A stretch of 64,000 nucleotides of DNA, taken from positions 4,464,001 to 4,528,000 of the forward strand of contig NZ_CP139447.1 in the NCBI RefSeq assembly GCF_047121295.1, given 5' to 3'. A model generated the notes under the pieces. The model made no database searches. It was not told the DNA's origin and saw only the letters and a list, made by a program, of their open reading frames with translations. The position numbers and the translations under genes are program-made. Every line of letters begins with the position of its first letter. Positions within the stretch are counted from its first letter, which is position 1. This document shows, in pieces, positions 15,486-23,690 of this stretch. Source of the DNA: Longispora sp047121295 (GTDB lineage Bacteria > Actinomycetota > Actinomycetes > Mycobacteriales > Micromonosporaceae).

Positions 15486-16271
15486 TCAGGCCAGGACGAT
15501 CTCGACCCCGGCGTCCCGCAGCGCGGTCAGCGTCCCGGGCCCCATGGGGTGGGTGTCGCCGTCGTCGGCGGCCACATCGGTGACGAACGTGTCCACGGCC
15601 CCGAGCGGCGCGACCTGGCTGAACGCCCGCACCCCGAGCTTGGTCGCGTCGGCCACCGCGACGGTGCGGGTGGCCTGGGCGAGGCCGACCTGCTTGACGG
15701 CCGCGTCGTCGAGGGAGAACTCCGACCAGCCGTGTCGGGGGTGCACGCCGCCGATGGACATCACGAACAGGTCGAACGCCATCGCCTCCATCGTGCGCAC
15801 CGCGAGCGGGCCGACCAGGGACCGTTCGCCGGGCCGGGACTGGCCGCCGACGACGAGCAGCCGGATCCCGGGTAGGTCGGCGAGCCGGACGGCGGCCTGG
15901 AGACTGAGGACGGCCACGGTCAGCGGCGCCCTGGCTGCGAGGTGTTCGGCGACGTGCACGGTGGTCGTGCCGGCGTCCAGCAGCACCGTGCCGCCCGGCT
16001 CGACGAGGTCGGCCACGGCCCGGCCGAGCCGGTCCTTCGTGGCGGCCTGCCAGCCCTCCCGGGCCGTGAAGCCGGCCTCCTCCTCGCGGGACCGGGTGGC
16101 CACGGCCGCGCCGTGCACCCGGCGGATCAGGCCCTGGCGTTCCAGCTCGTCGAGGTCGCGCCGCACGGTCATCTCGGACACGCCGAGCCGCTGGGCCAGC
16201 TCGGCCACGGACACCCGCCCGGCGCCCTGCACCAGGCGCAACGTCAGGTCCCACCGGTTCGCCACCTTCAC
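15486..16271 (-). CDS. DeoR/GlpR-family sugar-phosphate-responsive repressor
   Basis: 261 residues. The N-terminal DeoR helix-turn-helix is RVSVAELAQRLGVSEMTVRRDL, followed by the family signature around GLIRRVHGAAV, then a sugar-phosphate-sensing domain with LLDAGTTTVHVAEHL and VVGGQSRPGERSLVGPLA. Such proteins usually repress sugar catabolic genes until a phosphorylated sugar binds. I start at GTG 16271, eight bases after a TTAGAA -10 box. It diverges from a GT39-like gene, with no sugar-utilisation operon adjacent, so its target is open. Confidence 0.85.
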   Translation of the reverse strand: MKVANRWDLTLRLVQGAGRVSVAELAQRLGVSEMTVRRDLDELERQGLIRRVHGAAVATRSREEEAGFTAREGWQAATKDRLGRAVADLVEPGGTVLLDAGTTTVHVAEHLAARAPLTVAVLSLQAAVRLADLPGIRLLVVGGQSRPGERSLVGPLAVRTMEAMAFDLFVMSIGGVHPRHGWSEFSLDDAAVKQVGLAQATRTVAVADATKLGVRAFSQVAPLGAVDTFVTDVAADDGDTHPMGPGTLTALRDAGVEIVLA

Positions 16272-16279
16272 ACCGACAG

Positions 16280-16308
16280 TTCTAACACAGAAATGTTCGA
16301 ACAAACAA
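16280..16308 (-). promoter_or_regulatory. Promoter of the deoR-like gene with a palindrome in the spacer
   Basis: On the minus strand TTGTTT (16303-16308) and TTAGAA (16280-16285) are 17 bases apart. The perfect palindrome TGTTCGAACA (16294-16303) lies between them. GlpR-type DeoR proteins bind sites rich in TTCG/CGAA, so autoregulation is plausible. The -10 is eight bases from the start codon, suggesting a leaderless mRNA. Confidence 0.5.
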
Positions 16309-16349
16309 TTAGGTGTACGAGTCTTGACCGCACCCGTTACCGTCCGCTC

Positions 16350-17843
16350 GTGACCGACGCACAGCACGAGCGGGCCACACCGACCCGCGCACCCTTCGCC
16401 TGGCGCCCCGTGACCCTCGTGGCCGCCGCCGTGACCGCCCTGCTGCTGGCCACCTCCGCCGGCTACGACTACCACCGCGACGAGCTGTACTTCCGGCTGC
16501 TCGGCCAGCACCCCGCCTGGGGGTACGTCGACCAGCCGCCCTTCACCCCGCTGCTCGCCCGGGCCTCGACCGCCGTATTCGGGGACACCGCGTGGGCGCT
16601 GCGGGTGCCCGCCGCGCTCCTGGTCGCCGTGACGGCCGTGCTGCTCGCCCTGATCGCGCGGGAGGCCGGCGGCGGGCGGACCGCCCAGGTGCTCGCGGCG
16701 CTCGGCACGGCCGGCGGGTTCCCGCTGGTCGCCGGGCACCTGCTGCTGACCGTGACGCCGGACCTGGTGGTCTGGTCGCTGGTGATCCTCGGCGTGCTCC
16801 GCGCTCTGCTGCACGACCGGCCCCGCGCCTGGCTCGCGGTCGGGCTGGTCACCGGCCTCGGGCTGTACAACAAGCACCTGATCGTTCTGCTGCTGCTCAC
16901 CGTCGCCGCGGGGCTGCTGCTCGCCGGCCCGCGCCGGGTGCTGCTGTCGCCCTGGCTGTGGGCCGGGGTGGGGCTCGCCCTTCTGGTCGGCGCGCCGAAC
17001 CTCGTCTACCAGGCCACGCACGACTTCCCGCAGCTGCGGATGGCCGGGGCGCTCGCCGAGCACAAGGGATCCGAAGCCCGGATCCTGCTCCTCCCGTTGC
17101 AGTTCGTGCTGGTCGGCGCGGCCCTCGTCGCGGTGTGGGTCGCCGGGCTGGTCGAGCTGTGGCGGGGCCGGGCGGCGCGGGCGCTGGCGGTGGCGTACCC
17201 CCTGATGCTCGTGCTGTTGTTCGTCACCGCCGGGCAGTTCTACTACACGCTGGGGCTGGTCACGGCGCTGTACGCGGTCGGGTGCGTGCCGACCGCCCGC
17301 TGGCTGGCCGACCGGCGCGGCCGTCGGGCGCTGCTCGGCGCGGCGGTGCTGAGCAACGTGGCGGCCTCCGTCGTGATCATGCTGCCGGTGATCCCGGTCG
17401 ACCGGCTGGGCGCGACCCCGGTCCCGGACGCCAACCAGGCCGCCCGCGACCAGGTGGGCTGGCGGACCTACGTCGCCCAGATCGCGGACGTGTACGCGGC
17501 CCTGCCCGCCGACGACCGCGCGCGCGCCATCGTGCTGACCAGCAACTACGGCGAGGCGGGCGCGGTGGACCGGTACGGCCCGGCGCGAGGCCTGCCGACC
17601 GTCTACAGCGGACACAACGAGCTGTACCACCTGCGTCGGCCGCCCGAGTCGGCGACCGTCGCGGTGGCGGTGTTCCCCCGGAACGCCGGCCGGCTCGGGG
17701 CCTTCGCGAACTGCGCCGAGGCCGGCGAGCTCGACAACGGGGTCGGGGTGGACAACGAGGAGCAGGGCGTGGTGATCAGCGTCTGCCGGGGGCCGGTCGC
17801 GCCGTGGTCGGCGCTGTGGCCGGGCTTCCAGCACCTGTCCTGA
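16350..17843 (+). CDS. GT39/ArnT-like membrane glycosyltransferase
   Basis: 497 residues with about 11 membrane segments. The first loop holds YDYHRDELYFRLLGQHPAWG followed by DQPPFTPLLAR, the Asp/Glu-containing loop of the dolichyl/polyprenyl-phosphate sugar transferases (PMT_2, GT39). These transfer a sugar from a lipid carrier to a surface glycan or protein on the outer face. GTG 16350 is chosen; ATG 16293 would start inside the operator. The C-terminal 120 residues form a soluble outer domain. The stop is 9 bases from the convergent FUSC gene. Confidence 0.75.
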   Translation: MTDAQHERATPTRAPFAWRPVTLVAAAVTALLLATSAGYDYHRDELYFRLLGQHPAWGYVDQPPFTPLLARASTAVFGDTAWALRVPAALLVAVTAVLLALIAREAGGGRTAQVLAALGTAGGFPLVAGHLLLTVTPDLVVWSLVILGVLRALLHDRPRAWLAVGLVTGLGLYNKHLIVLLLLTVAAGLLLAGPRRVLLSPWLWAGVGLALLVGAPNLVYQATHDFPQLRMAGALAEHKGSEARILLLPLQFVLVGAALVAVWVAGLVELWRGRAARALAVAYPLMLVLLFVTAGQFYYTLGLVTALYAVGCVPTARWLADRRGRRALLGAAVLSNVAASVVIMLPVIPVDRLGATPVPDANQAARDQVGWRTYVAQIADVYAALPADDRARAIVLTSNYGEAGAVDRYGPARGLPTVYSGHNELYHLRRPPESATVAVAVFPRNAGRLGAFANCAEAGELDNGVGVDNEEQGVVISVCRGPVAPWSALWPGFQHLS

Positions 17844-17852
17844 CCGGGCGGG

Positions 17853-18800
17853 TCACCGCCCCGGTCGGCCCTCCGGCGGCGGGCTCACCAGCCGCAGGAT
17901 CCGGGGGATGAGGAAGCAGGCCGCGAGGACCGCCACCCCGCCCGCGACACTGAGTTCGAGCCGCAGGAGGGCCGTGGCCGCCCCGCTGTCGTGCCCGCCG
18001 ACGAGCAGCACCACGGACATGGTGAGCAGCGCGCTGCGGAGGGTGTAGTCGTCGGCCACGCCGACGGAGGCCACGCCCAGGAGCAGGCCGAGCCCGAGCA
18101 GCACCTCGCCGTTCGTCACCGCCGACGCGGTCGCGGCGGCGGCGAGGGCCCCGAGGACCGTTCCGGCGATCCGGCCGACCGCCCGGTCCCGGGAGTCCTC
18201 CAGCGAGGGTCGCACGACCAACAGGATGGTCAGGGCCACCCAGTAGCCGTGCGGCAGTCCGGCGGCCGAGGTCACCAGGGTGGCCGCGCCGGTGAGGGCG
18301 GCCAGCACGGCGCCGAAGACGATCGCGTCCGGCACCGGGATCGGCTGTTCGGGCTCGGGCGGCGGGCTCGTCAGCCTGCCGAGCAGGGCGACGCCGTAGC
18401 AGGTTCCCGCCAGCAGGGCCGTGCCGAGACCGGCCGCGTGCGCCGGCGACACCGCCGCGTGCGTGACGACCATCGCGACGGGTACCAGCACGGCGGCCCC
18501 GTGCAGGCCACGCCCGGCGGCCAGCCCTGCCGCGAACGTCGCCGCCGCGACCAGGGCCGCGAGCCACCACGGATGCCCGCCGAGCAGGCTCCCGACGGCG
18601 ACGACCACCGCGCCGGCGAGCCCGGTGACCAGGGCGGTGCGCGGGCCGTGCCTCGAGCGCACCGGCCCGAACAGCACGACACCGAGCAGGAACGCGACCG
18701 CGACGTCGGGGGCGGTGAGCCGACTCAGCGCGGCCGTCGGCACCAGGATGAGGGCGAGGAGCAGCGCCACCCCGCCGAGCCGCCGCACCGGGTTCGCCAC
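17853..18800 (-). CDS. FUSC-like membrane protein
   Basis: 315 residues with about ten membrane segments. The C-terminal half has the FUSC signature: LPHGYWVALTILLVVRPS, then RAVGRIAGTVLGALAAA. The family (fusaric acid resistance/YccS-like) is linked to efflux of aromatic acids, but this short form has no large cytoplasmic domain. GTG 18800 has GGGGGAG five bases upstream. The K+ channel gene ends 13 bases before it, so the two form a likely operon. Confidence 0.72.
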   Translation of the reverse strand: MANPVRRLGGVALLLALILVPTAALSRLTAPDVAVAFLLGVVLFGPVRSRHGPRTALVTGLAGAVVVAVGSLLGGHPWWLAALVAAATFAAGLAAGRGLHGAAVLVPVAMVVTHAAVSPAHAAGLGTALLAGTCYGVALLGRLTSPPPEPEQPIPVPDAIVFGAVLAALTGAATLVTSAAGLPHGYWVALTILLVVRPSLEDSRDRAVGRIAGTVLGALAAAATASAVTNGEVLLGLGLLLGVASVGVADDYTLRSALLTMSVVLLVGGHDSGAATALLRLELSVAGGVAVLAACFLIPRILRLVSPPPEGRPGR

Positions 18801-18813
18801 CGTCGCTCCCCCG

Positions 18814-19449
18814 TCAGTCCCGGCCGGGCTTCCGGTAACCGGACACCACCCGGGCGACGACGGCCACCAGGTACAGCTGTCCCACCAGGGCCTCCGTCAC
18901 CGCGACCGCGCGGGCGACGTCGCAGCCCGGCGCGATGTCGCCGTACCCGATCGTGGTCAGGGTGATCACGCTGAAGTACAGGGCGGTCGAGGCGTCCGGC
19001 GGCCCGGTGACCCCGGTCAGGTAGCCCGCGACGAACTGGCCGCCGACCTGGTGCAGGGCGCTGAACAGCAACGCGAGGAGCAGGTACACCGACAACACCC
19101 CGCGCATCACCGCGCCGTCGATCACCCGGGACGCGAGGGCCGCCTGTCCCACCGAGACGATCATCGCGGCGACCAGCAGGATCGTGGCCGCCCCGGCCAG
19201 CACGGCATGGGTCCGGTCGCTTCCCCACCGGCCCGCCGCGACCGTCGCCACGCACAGCAGCAGGCCGAGCCCGGCCGCCGGCACGGCCAGGTTCCGCCGT
19301 CCCCGCCGCGCCCACAGCGACACGGCCAGGAGCCCGCCGAGGACCGCCAGCCGCACCGGGGCGGCCACCTCCTCGCCCGGCTCCATGATGATCAGGACGT
19401 AGGTGGCGATGATGCCGACCAGCACGTACCGCGACCCGAGGGCCCTCAC
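18814..19449 (-). CDS. Potassium channel, two-pore-helix type
   Basis: 211 residues with about five or six hydrophobic segments and a pore loop ending in the selectivity filter TLTTIGYGD followed by IAPG. It is an ion_trans_2-type channel without an RCK (NAD-binding) gating domain. Start GTG 19449 lacks a clear ribosome site. It precedes the FUSC-like gene in one direction with 13 bases between; the pairing may balance charge during transport, which is a guess. Confidence 0.78.
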   Translation of the reverse strand: MRALGSRYVLVGIIATYVLIIMEPGEEVAAPVRLAVLGGLLAVSLWARRGRRNLAVPAAGLGLLLCVATVAAGRWGSDRTHAVLAGAATILLVAAMIVSVGQAALASRVIDGAVMRGVLSVYLLLALLFSALHQVGGQFVAGYLTGVTGPPDASTALYFSVITLTTIGYGDIAPGCDVARAVAVTEALVGQLYLVAVVARVVSGYRKPGRD

Positions 19450-19588
19450 GGGTCGGCCGCCGGGGCACGCCCGGGCCTGGGACGCGCTGTCATGGCACCA
19501 GTGTCACCGAGTGGCGGCGCCGGCGTGACCGAATCCGGCCAGGCGGCCGTCCCCGCGGTGTCGAGGCACGGGACCGGACTGGCAATCG

Positions 19589-19618
19589 TTGACGCAAAGT
19601 TGAAGATCTGCGTAATCT
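19589..19618 (+). promoter_or_regulatory. Promoter of the rpiR-like gene, probably leaderless
   Basis: TTGACG (19589-19594), 18-base spacer, TAATCT (19613-19618). The ATG at 19625 is six bases beyond the -10, so transcription should start at or near the start codon. Imperfect inverted repeats (TTGACGCA / TGCGTAA) span the promoter and may be the protein's own operator. Confidence 0.6.
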
Positions 19619-19624
19619 GTTGCC

Positions 19625-20506
19625 ATGCCCGTCCAGGACACCCCGCTCGGCGTACGGATCAGGGCGCTGATGCCCGAGCTCACGGCCACCGAACAACGGG
19701 TCGCCGGCCTGGTGCTCGCCGACCCGTCGGCGGTCGCCGGGCTGACGATCGGCGAGCTCGCGGCGGCCAGCGACACGTCGACCTCGACAGTGCTGCGGTT
19801 CTGCAAGGCCCTGGGCTTCCCGGGGTACCGGATGCTGCAGCTCGCCCTCACCGCCGAGGTGGCCCGGGCGGCCGAGCCCCGGTTGTCCACCGGAGCGGAC
19901 GGCGGGATCGACCCGGGCGACCGGCTGGCCGAGATCGTCGCGGCGGTCGCCGGGGCCGACGTGCGGGCCATCTCGGAGACCGCCGCCCAGCTCGACCTCG
20001 ACGCGCTGGGCGCGTGCGTGGACGCGATGGCCGCCGCGTACCGGGTGGACGTGTTCGCCGTCGGCGGCAGCGCCCAGCCGGCCGCCGGCTTCCAGGCCCG
20101 GATGAACTACACCGGCACCCCCTGCTGGGCCTGGGCCGACGTGCACCTGGCGCTGGGCGCGGCGGCGCTGCTGCGGCCCGGGGCCGTGGCGCTCGGGGTG
20201 TCGCACAGCGGGCAGACCATCGAGGTCATCGAGCCCCTGGAGGCCGCGCGGGCCGCCGGCGCGACGACCGTGGCCCTGACCAACTTCCCCCGCTCCCCGC
20301 TGGCCTCCGTCGCCGACATCGTGCTGACGACGGCCGTGCGGGAGGGCACGTTCCGGCCCGGTGACATGTCCGGCACCCACCCGCAGACCACGGTCCTGGA
20401 CTGCGTGTACGCGGCGCTGGCCCAACGCGACCGGGCCGGCACCGAGGCCAAGCTGCTCAGGGCCACCCGCGCGATCGCGGGGCACCGCACGACGAAGCCG
20501 CGTTAG
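19625..20506 (+). CDS. RpiR/MurR-family regulator (HTH plus SIS)
   Basis: 293 residues: an RpiR-type helix-turn-helix (TIGELAAASDTSTSTVLRFC, residues about 40-60) followed by a SIS sugar-isomerase domain with VFAVGGSAQPAAGF and GVSHSGQTIEVIEPLE. Such regulators sense phosphosugars or amino-sugar phosphates. It sits 19 bases upstream of a SIS-domain enzyme gene with its own ribosome site, so they form an operon and probably share an effector. Confidence 0.85.
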   Translation: MPVQDTPLGVRIRALMPELTATEQRVAGLVLADPSAVAGLTIGELAAASDTSTSTVLRFCKALGFPGYRMLQLALTAEVARAAEPRLSTGADGGIDPGDRLAEIVAAVAGADVRAISETAAQLDLDALGACVDAMAAAYRVDVFAVGGSAQPAAGFQARMNYTGTPCWAWADVHLALGAAALLRPGAVALGVSHSGQTIEVIEPLEAARAAGATTVALTNFPRSPLASVADIVLTTAVREGTFRPGDMSGTHPQTTVLDCVYAALAQRDRAGTEAKLLRATRAIAGHRTTKPR

Positions 20507-20525
20507 TACCCGTCAAAGGAGTGTC

Positions 20526-21281
20526 ATGTCCCTCAGTTCCGCCAGCTACCTGGCCGCCGCGCAGGCGACCATCACGCACGTCGTCGACACCCAGAGCGGG
20601 GCCATCGCCGGGGCCGCCGACCTGATCGCCGCGTCGCTCGCCGACGGCGGGGTGCTGCAGGCCTTCGGCTCCGGGCACTCCGAGGCCGCCTCGATGGAGC
20701 TGGCCGGCCGGGCCGGCGGCCTGGTCGCCTCCAACAAACTGGCCCTGCGCGACGTGGTGATGTACGGCGGCGAGCCGGCCGACACCCTCGCCGACCCGAA
20801 GGCCGAGCGCGACCCGGCCCTGGCCCGGCGCGTGTACGACCTGGCCAACGCCCGGCCCGGCGACGTCTTCGTGATCACGTCGCAGTCCGGCGGGAACGGG
20901 TCGATCGTCGAGATGGCCCGGATCGCCCGGGAGCACGGCCACCCGGTCGTCGCGATCACCTCCCTCGCGCACTCCCGGGGCATCGTGTCCCGGCACCCGA
21001 GCGGGCAACGGCTGTTCGAACTCGCCGACGTGGTGATCGACAACGGCGCCCCGCACGGCGACGCGGTGCTGCCGCTGCCCGGCGGCGGGACGGTGTGCGC
21101 GGTGTCCTCGCTCGCCAACGCGCTGATCGCCCAGCTGATCACGGCGGAGGTGGTGATCCGGCTGCTGGCGAAGGGCATCGATCCCGACGTGTACCTGTCG
21201 ATGAACGTCGCCGGCGGGGACGAGCGCAACATGGCGGCGGAGGCCCGGCACGAGGGTCGGATCCGGCGGATCGCCGGCTGA
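20526..21281 (+). CDS. SIS-domain protein, UPF0309/NagS-like
   Basis: 251 residues, single SIS domain: LQAFGSGHSEAASMELAGRA near residue 45 and VITSQSGGNGSIVEMA near 125, ending in SMNVAGGDERN. Length and layout match the UPF0309 family, whose Streptomyces member NagS has been described as acting on N-acetylglucosamine 6-phosphate. ATG 20526 has AAAGGAG upstream. With the adjoining RpiR regulator and a chitinase 10 kb away, a role in GlcNAc-6-phosphate handling is a reasonable inference. GmhA/AgaS-type isomerase is the alternative. Confidence 0.75.
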   Translation: MSLSSASYLAAAQATITHVVDTQSGAIAGAADLIAASLADGGVLQAFGSGHSEAASMELAGRAGGLVASNKLALRDVVMYGGEPADTLADPKAERDPALARRVYDLANARPGDVFVITSQSGGNGSIVEMARIAREHGHPVVAITSLAHSRGIVSRHPSGQRLFELADVVIDNGAPHGDAVLPLPGGGTVCAVSSLANALIAQLITAEVVIRLLAKGIDPDVYLSMNVAGGDERNMAAEARHEGRIRRIAG

Positions 21282-21392
21282 CCCCGTATCGCAGTCGGCG
21301 CCGCCCCGGTACCCGCCAGAACGGGGGGCGTGGCCGTCGGGTTCCCCGCGCCTACCGTGGACCACGGCACAGTCCACAGGAGAGGAACACCC

Positions 21393-21752
21393 ATGGCGAA
21401 CGTACGGTTGACCCGGCGACTCTCGGTCCTCGGCGCGGTGGCGCTGGGCGCCGGAGCCGTCGTCGGCGTGGCGGCACCGGCCCAGGCGATGCCGGTCTGC
21501 CGGGCGGTCTACACGATCAGCTACCCCGCCGCCGGCGGCATGGTCCAGGCCAGCGGCAACGGCGTGTGCTACGACACCGGCAAGGTCACCCCGTTGCCGG
21601 TGAGCATCCAGCGGCTCGACCCGGCCACCCGGACGTGGGGCGTGGTGGCCAGTGACACGGGCTTCGCGCGGTACACCTGCGTGACCGCCGTGTCGAACAC
21701 CTACCGCGTGCAGCAGGATCCGATCAGGACGGTGACCGCGACCTGCGGCTGA
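21393..21752 (+). CDS. Small secreted four-cysteine protein of unknown function
   Basis: 119 residues from ATG 21393 with a good ribosome site (AGGAGAGG). A Sec signal peptide (RLTRRLSVLGAVALG..., cleavage near PAQAMP) leaves about 80 residues with four Cys (in PVCRAV, GVCYDT, YTCVTA and TATCG) that could form two disulfides. No family recognised. It is isolated between the nagS-like gene and a convergent VOC gene. Confidence 0.65.
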   Translation: MANVRLTRRLSVLGAVALGAGAVVGVAAPAQAMPVCRAVYTISYPAAGGMVQASGNGVCYDTGKVTPLPVSIQRLDPATRTWGVVASDTGFARYTCVTAVSNTYRVQQDPIRTVTATCG

Positions 21753-21858
21753 CGCCGTCCGGCCGGGATGGGATCCCCGGGGTCGGCGCGGGGCGGCCGA
21801 TCCCGGGGCTTTGGCGCGGCGGCCGGTCCTGGTGCGGGGCGGCCGGCCCTGGTCGGGG

Positions 21859-22719
21859 TCAGGTCGGGACGCGCGGCGTCCACAGGCTGAAGCGGGCGCC
21901 CTGCGGGTCCAGGGCGCCCGCCATCGGCCCGATCGGCGTCTCGGTGGGCGCGAGCGCCACGGTGCCGCCCAGCTCGGCGACCCGGCGCACAGCGTCGTGG
22001 ATGTCGGCGGTCGCGAAGTACACGTTCCACCGGCTCGGCGCGCCCGGCACCGGCACCACCCCGGCGACCGGCTCGTGGCCGGCCTTCAGCATGCTCCACC
22101 GCATGCCGCCGAGCGCCGGGTCCGGTTCCACCGGCTCCGGGGTCAGGCCCAGGATCCGCTGGTAGAACGCGACCGCCGCGTCGAGGTCGCCGGTCAGCAG
22201 CTCGTGCCAGGCGACCGCGCCGGGCTCGCCGACCACGCCGGCCCCCGCCTCCCGGCCGGCCTGCCAGAGCCCGACGATGGCCCCGCCAGGATCGCGGACC
22301 ACGGCCGAGCGGCCGGCCTGGCCGGCGTCGGTCTGCCGGGACCCGTCGGATCCGGCGCCGGTGGATCCGGCCGCCGGGTCGGCATGGGTGGATCCGACCG
22401 CCGGGTCGGTGTCGGTCGGGCCGGCGAGCACGGTCCCGCCGGCGTCGGGGACGGCCCGCGTCACGGCGTCCACATCGTCCACGGCGAGATAGACGTTCCA
22501 GGCCGGCTCGGACCCGACCGCGCCTGCGGCCTCGGACCCGACCCTGATGACGGCGGCGACGTCGGCGCCGAGGACCGCCAGCAGGCGGTCGGGCCGCTGA
22601 GTCGGCTCGAACCGCCAGCCGAAGAGCGGGCCGTAGAAGGATGCGGCGCCGGCGGGATCGGTGGTGCGGAGTTCGGCCCAGTTCGGTGTGCCCTGCGGGT
22701 ACGCGGTGCGCTGTGGCAT
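21859..22719 (-). CDS. Two-domain VOC (glyoxalase-like) protein
   Basis: 286 residues made of two tandem VOC modules: first PNWAELRTTDPAGAASFYGPLFGW, second VAWHELLTGDLDAAVAFYQRILGL. This duplicated form is common in actinomycetes; hydroxylase- or toxin-binding functions are proposed but none is proven. The first module carries a Gly-Ser-Asp-rich insertion of about 35 residues (near 105-140) just before DPGGAIVGLW, encoded by repetitive DNA. Confidence 0.78.
   Translation of the reverse strand: MPQRTAYPQGTPNWAELRTTDPAGAASFYGPLFGWRFEPTQRPDRLLAVLGADVAAVIRVGSEAAGAVGSEPAWNVYLAVDDVDAVTRAVPDAGGTVLAGPTDTDPAVGSTHADPAAGSTGAGSDGSRQTDAGQAGRSAVVRDPGGAIVGLWQAGREAGAGVVGEPGAVAWHELLTGDLDAAVAFYQRILGLTPEPVEPDPALGGMRWSMLKAGHEPVAGVVPVPGAPSRWNVYFATADIHDAVRRVAELGGTVALAPTETPIGPMAGALDPQGARFSLWTPRVPT
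22300..22425. repeat. ggatccg-containing repeats inside the VOC gene
   Basis: Two close copies of a gtggatccgrccgccgggtcgg-like unit (about 22360-22410) plus partial copies encode the DPAVGSTHADPAAGST insertion. In frame. Confidence 0.55.
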
Positions 22720-22776
22720 GGGTGGCCCCCCTGTTCGAAACCACCCACATTAGCCCGGCCGGGGCCGAACGACAGC

Positions 22777-23247
22777 TCAGCCCGGGGCCTTCAGTTCCAG
22801 GTCGTACCGCTCGGCGATGGCGGCCAACCGTTCGAAGTCCGGCGGCGGTCCGCCGACCGGGGGCAGTTCGCGGTGCTCGGCGGCCTGGCCGGCCTCGGCG
22901 AAGAAGTTGTCGATCCCGCCCGGCATGTAGCTGGCCAGCACCGAGGCCGTGCCGATCGGTTCGAAGAACTCCTCGGTGCCCCGGGGGAAGTAGAAGACGG
23001 CGCCCGGCCCGGCCTCGGTGGTCGCGGCGCCCATGTGCACCCGGACCCTGCCCGACAGCACGTACATCGTCTCGTCGCATGCTGTGTGCACGTGCGGCGG
23101 CGGACCGTAGCCCTCCGGCACGGTCATCTGCACCACCGTCAGTCGCCCACCGGTCTCGGCCGAGGAGACCTTGACCTCGTACAGGCCACCGAGCATCCAG
23201 ATCGCGTCGCCCTCACTGGCCATCCGGGCGACCGGTTTCTCTCCCAT
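22777..23247 (-). CDS. Cupin-domain protein
   Basis: 156 residues with one cupin barrel: motif 1 PPPHVHTACDETMYVLSGRVRVHMG (metal ligands H, H, E) and motif 2 PGAVFYFPRGTEEFFEPIG, which lacks the usual third His. Homologues are small quercetinase-like or unknown-function proteins. The start has a G-rich ribosome site. It lies 57 bases upstream of the VOC gene on the same strand, so the two may be transcribed together. Confidence 0.75.
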   Translation of the reverse strand: MGEKPVARMASEGDAIWMLGGLYEVKVSSAETGGRLTVVQMTVPEGYGPPPHVHTACDETMYVLSGRVRVHMGAATTEAGPGAVFYFPRGTEEFFEPIGTASVLASYMPGGIDNFFAEAGQAAEHRELPPVGGPPPDFERLAAIAERYDLELKAPG

Positions 23248-23329
23248 GGTGTACCCCCCTCAGCAGGTCCTTCGTCCATCGTCGCCCCGCCGCGCGCCCG
23301 ACACGCCGGGAACGCCGAACCGGGCCGCG

Positions 23330-23512
23330 CTAGAGGACCGGCGGAGAGGGCGGGCTTCCGGGGCTCATCCCGTCGGTGGTGACGTGCGCGTGCTCCTCGG
23401 CGAAGTCCGGCTCGGCCGCCCAGGCGGGCGGGGGCTCGGTCTCGGGCGTGCCGGGCGGGTCGGTGTCGGGGTGCGGCGGCACCGGCGGCTGGCCGGGCGT
23501 GGTGTCGCTCAT
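23330..23512 (-). CDS. Small Pro-rich acidic hypothetical protein
   Basis: 60 residues starting at ATG 23512 with AAGGAG six bases upstream, which is the main support. The first half is Pro/Asp-rich; the C-terminal part (WAAEPDFAEEHAHVTTDG) looks more conserved. No recognised domain or signal peptide. Confidence 0.45.
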   Translation of the reverse strand: MSDTTPGQPPVPPHPDTDPPGTPETEPPPAWAAEPDFAEEHAHVTTDGMSPGSPPSPPVL

Positions 23513-23611
23513 GGCTGCTCCTTGGCCGTGATCGGGTCGCGAGTCGTAGGGCTCGGGTGGCGTGGCGGTTCGGCCCGCCACCAGCGCCTACCCAGCCCCG
23601 GCGCCGCCTAA

Positions 23612-23632
23612 CCACCCATGGACTATGGGCGG
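23612..23632. promoter_or_regulatory. Imperfect 21-base palindrome upstream of the dienelactone hydrolase gene
   Basis: CCACCCAT and ATGGGCGG flank a short centre; 15 of 21 positions are symmetric. A half-site-like gaatgggcgg follows near 23641. It lies about 60 bases before the gene and could be an operator. Confidence 0.3.
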
Positions 23633-23690
23633 CAATGTCCGAATGGGCGGCGGCACGAATTCTCGTTGACGTGATCGATACCGTCTAGAT

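Noticed and set aside
16272..17834. Upstream extension of the deoR-like frame antisense to the GT39-like gene
   Set aside because: The extension is repetitive Gln/Arg/Pro/Gly text without domain features, and a promoter and start at 16271 explain the gene.
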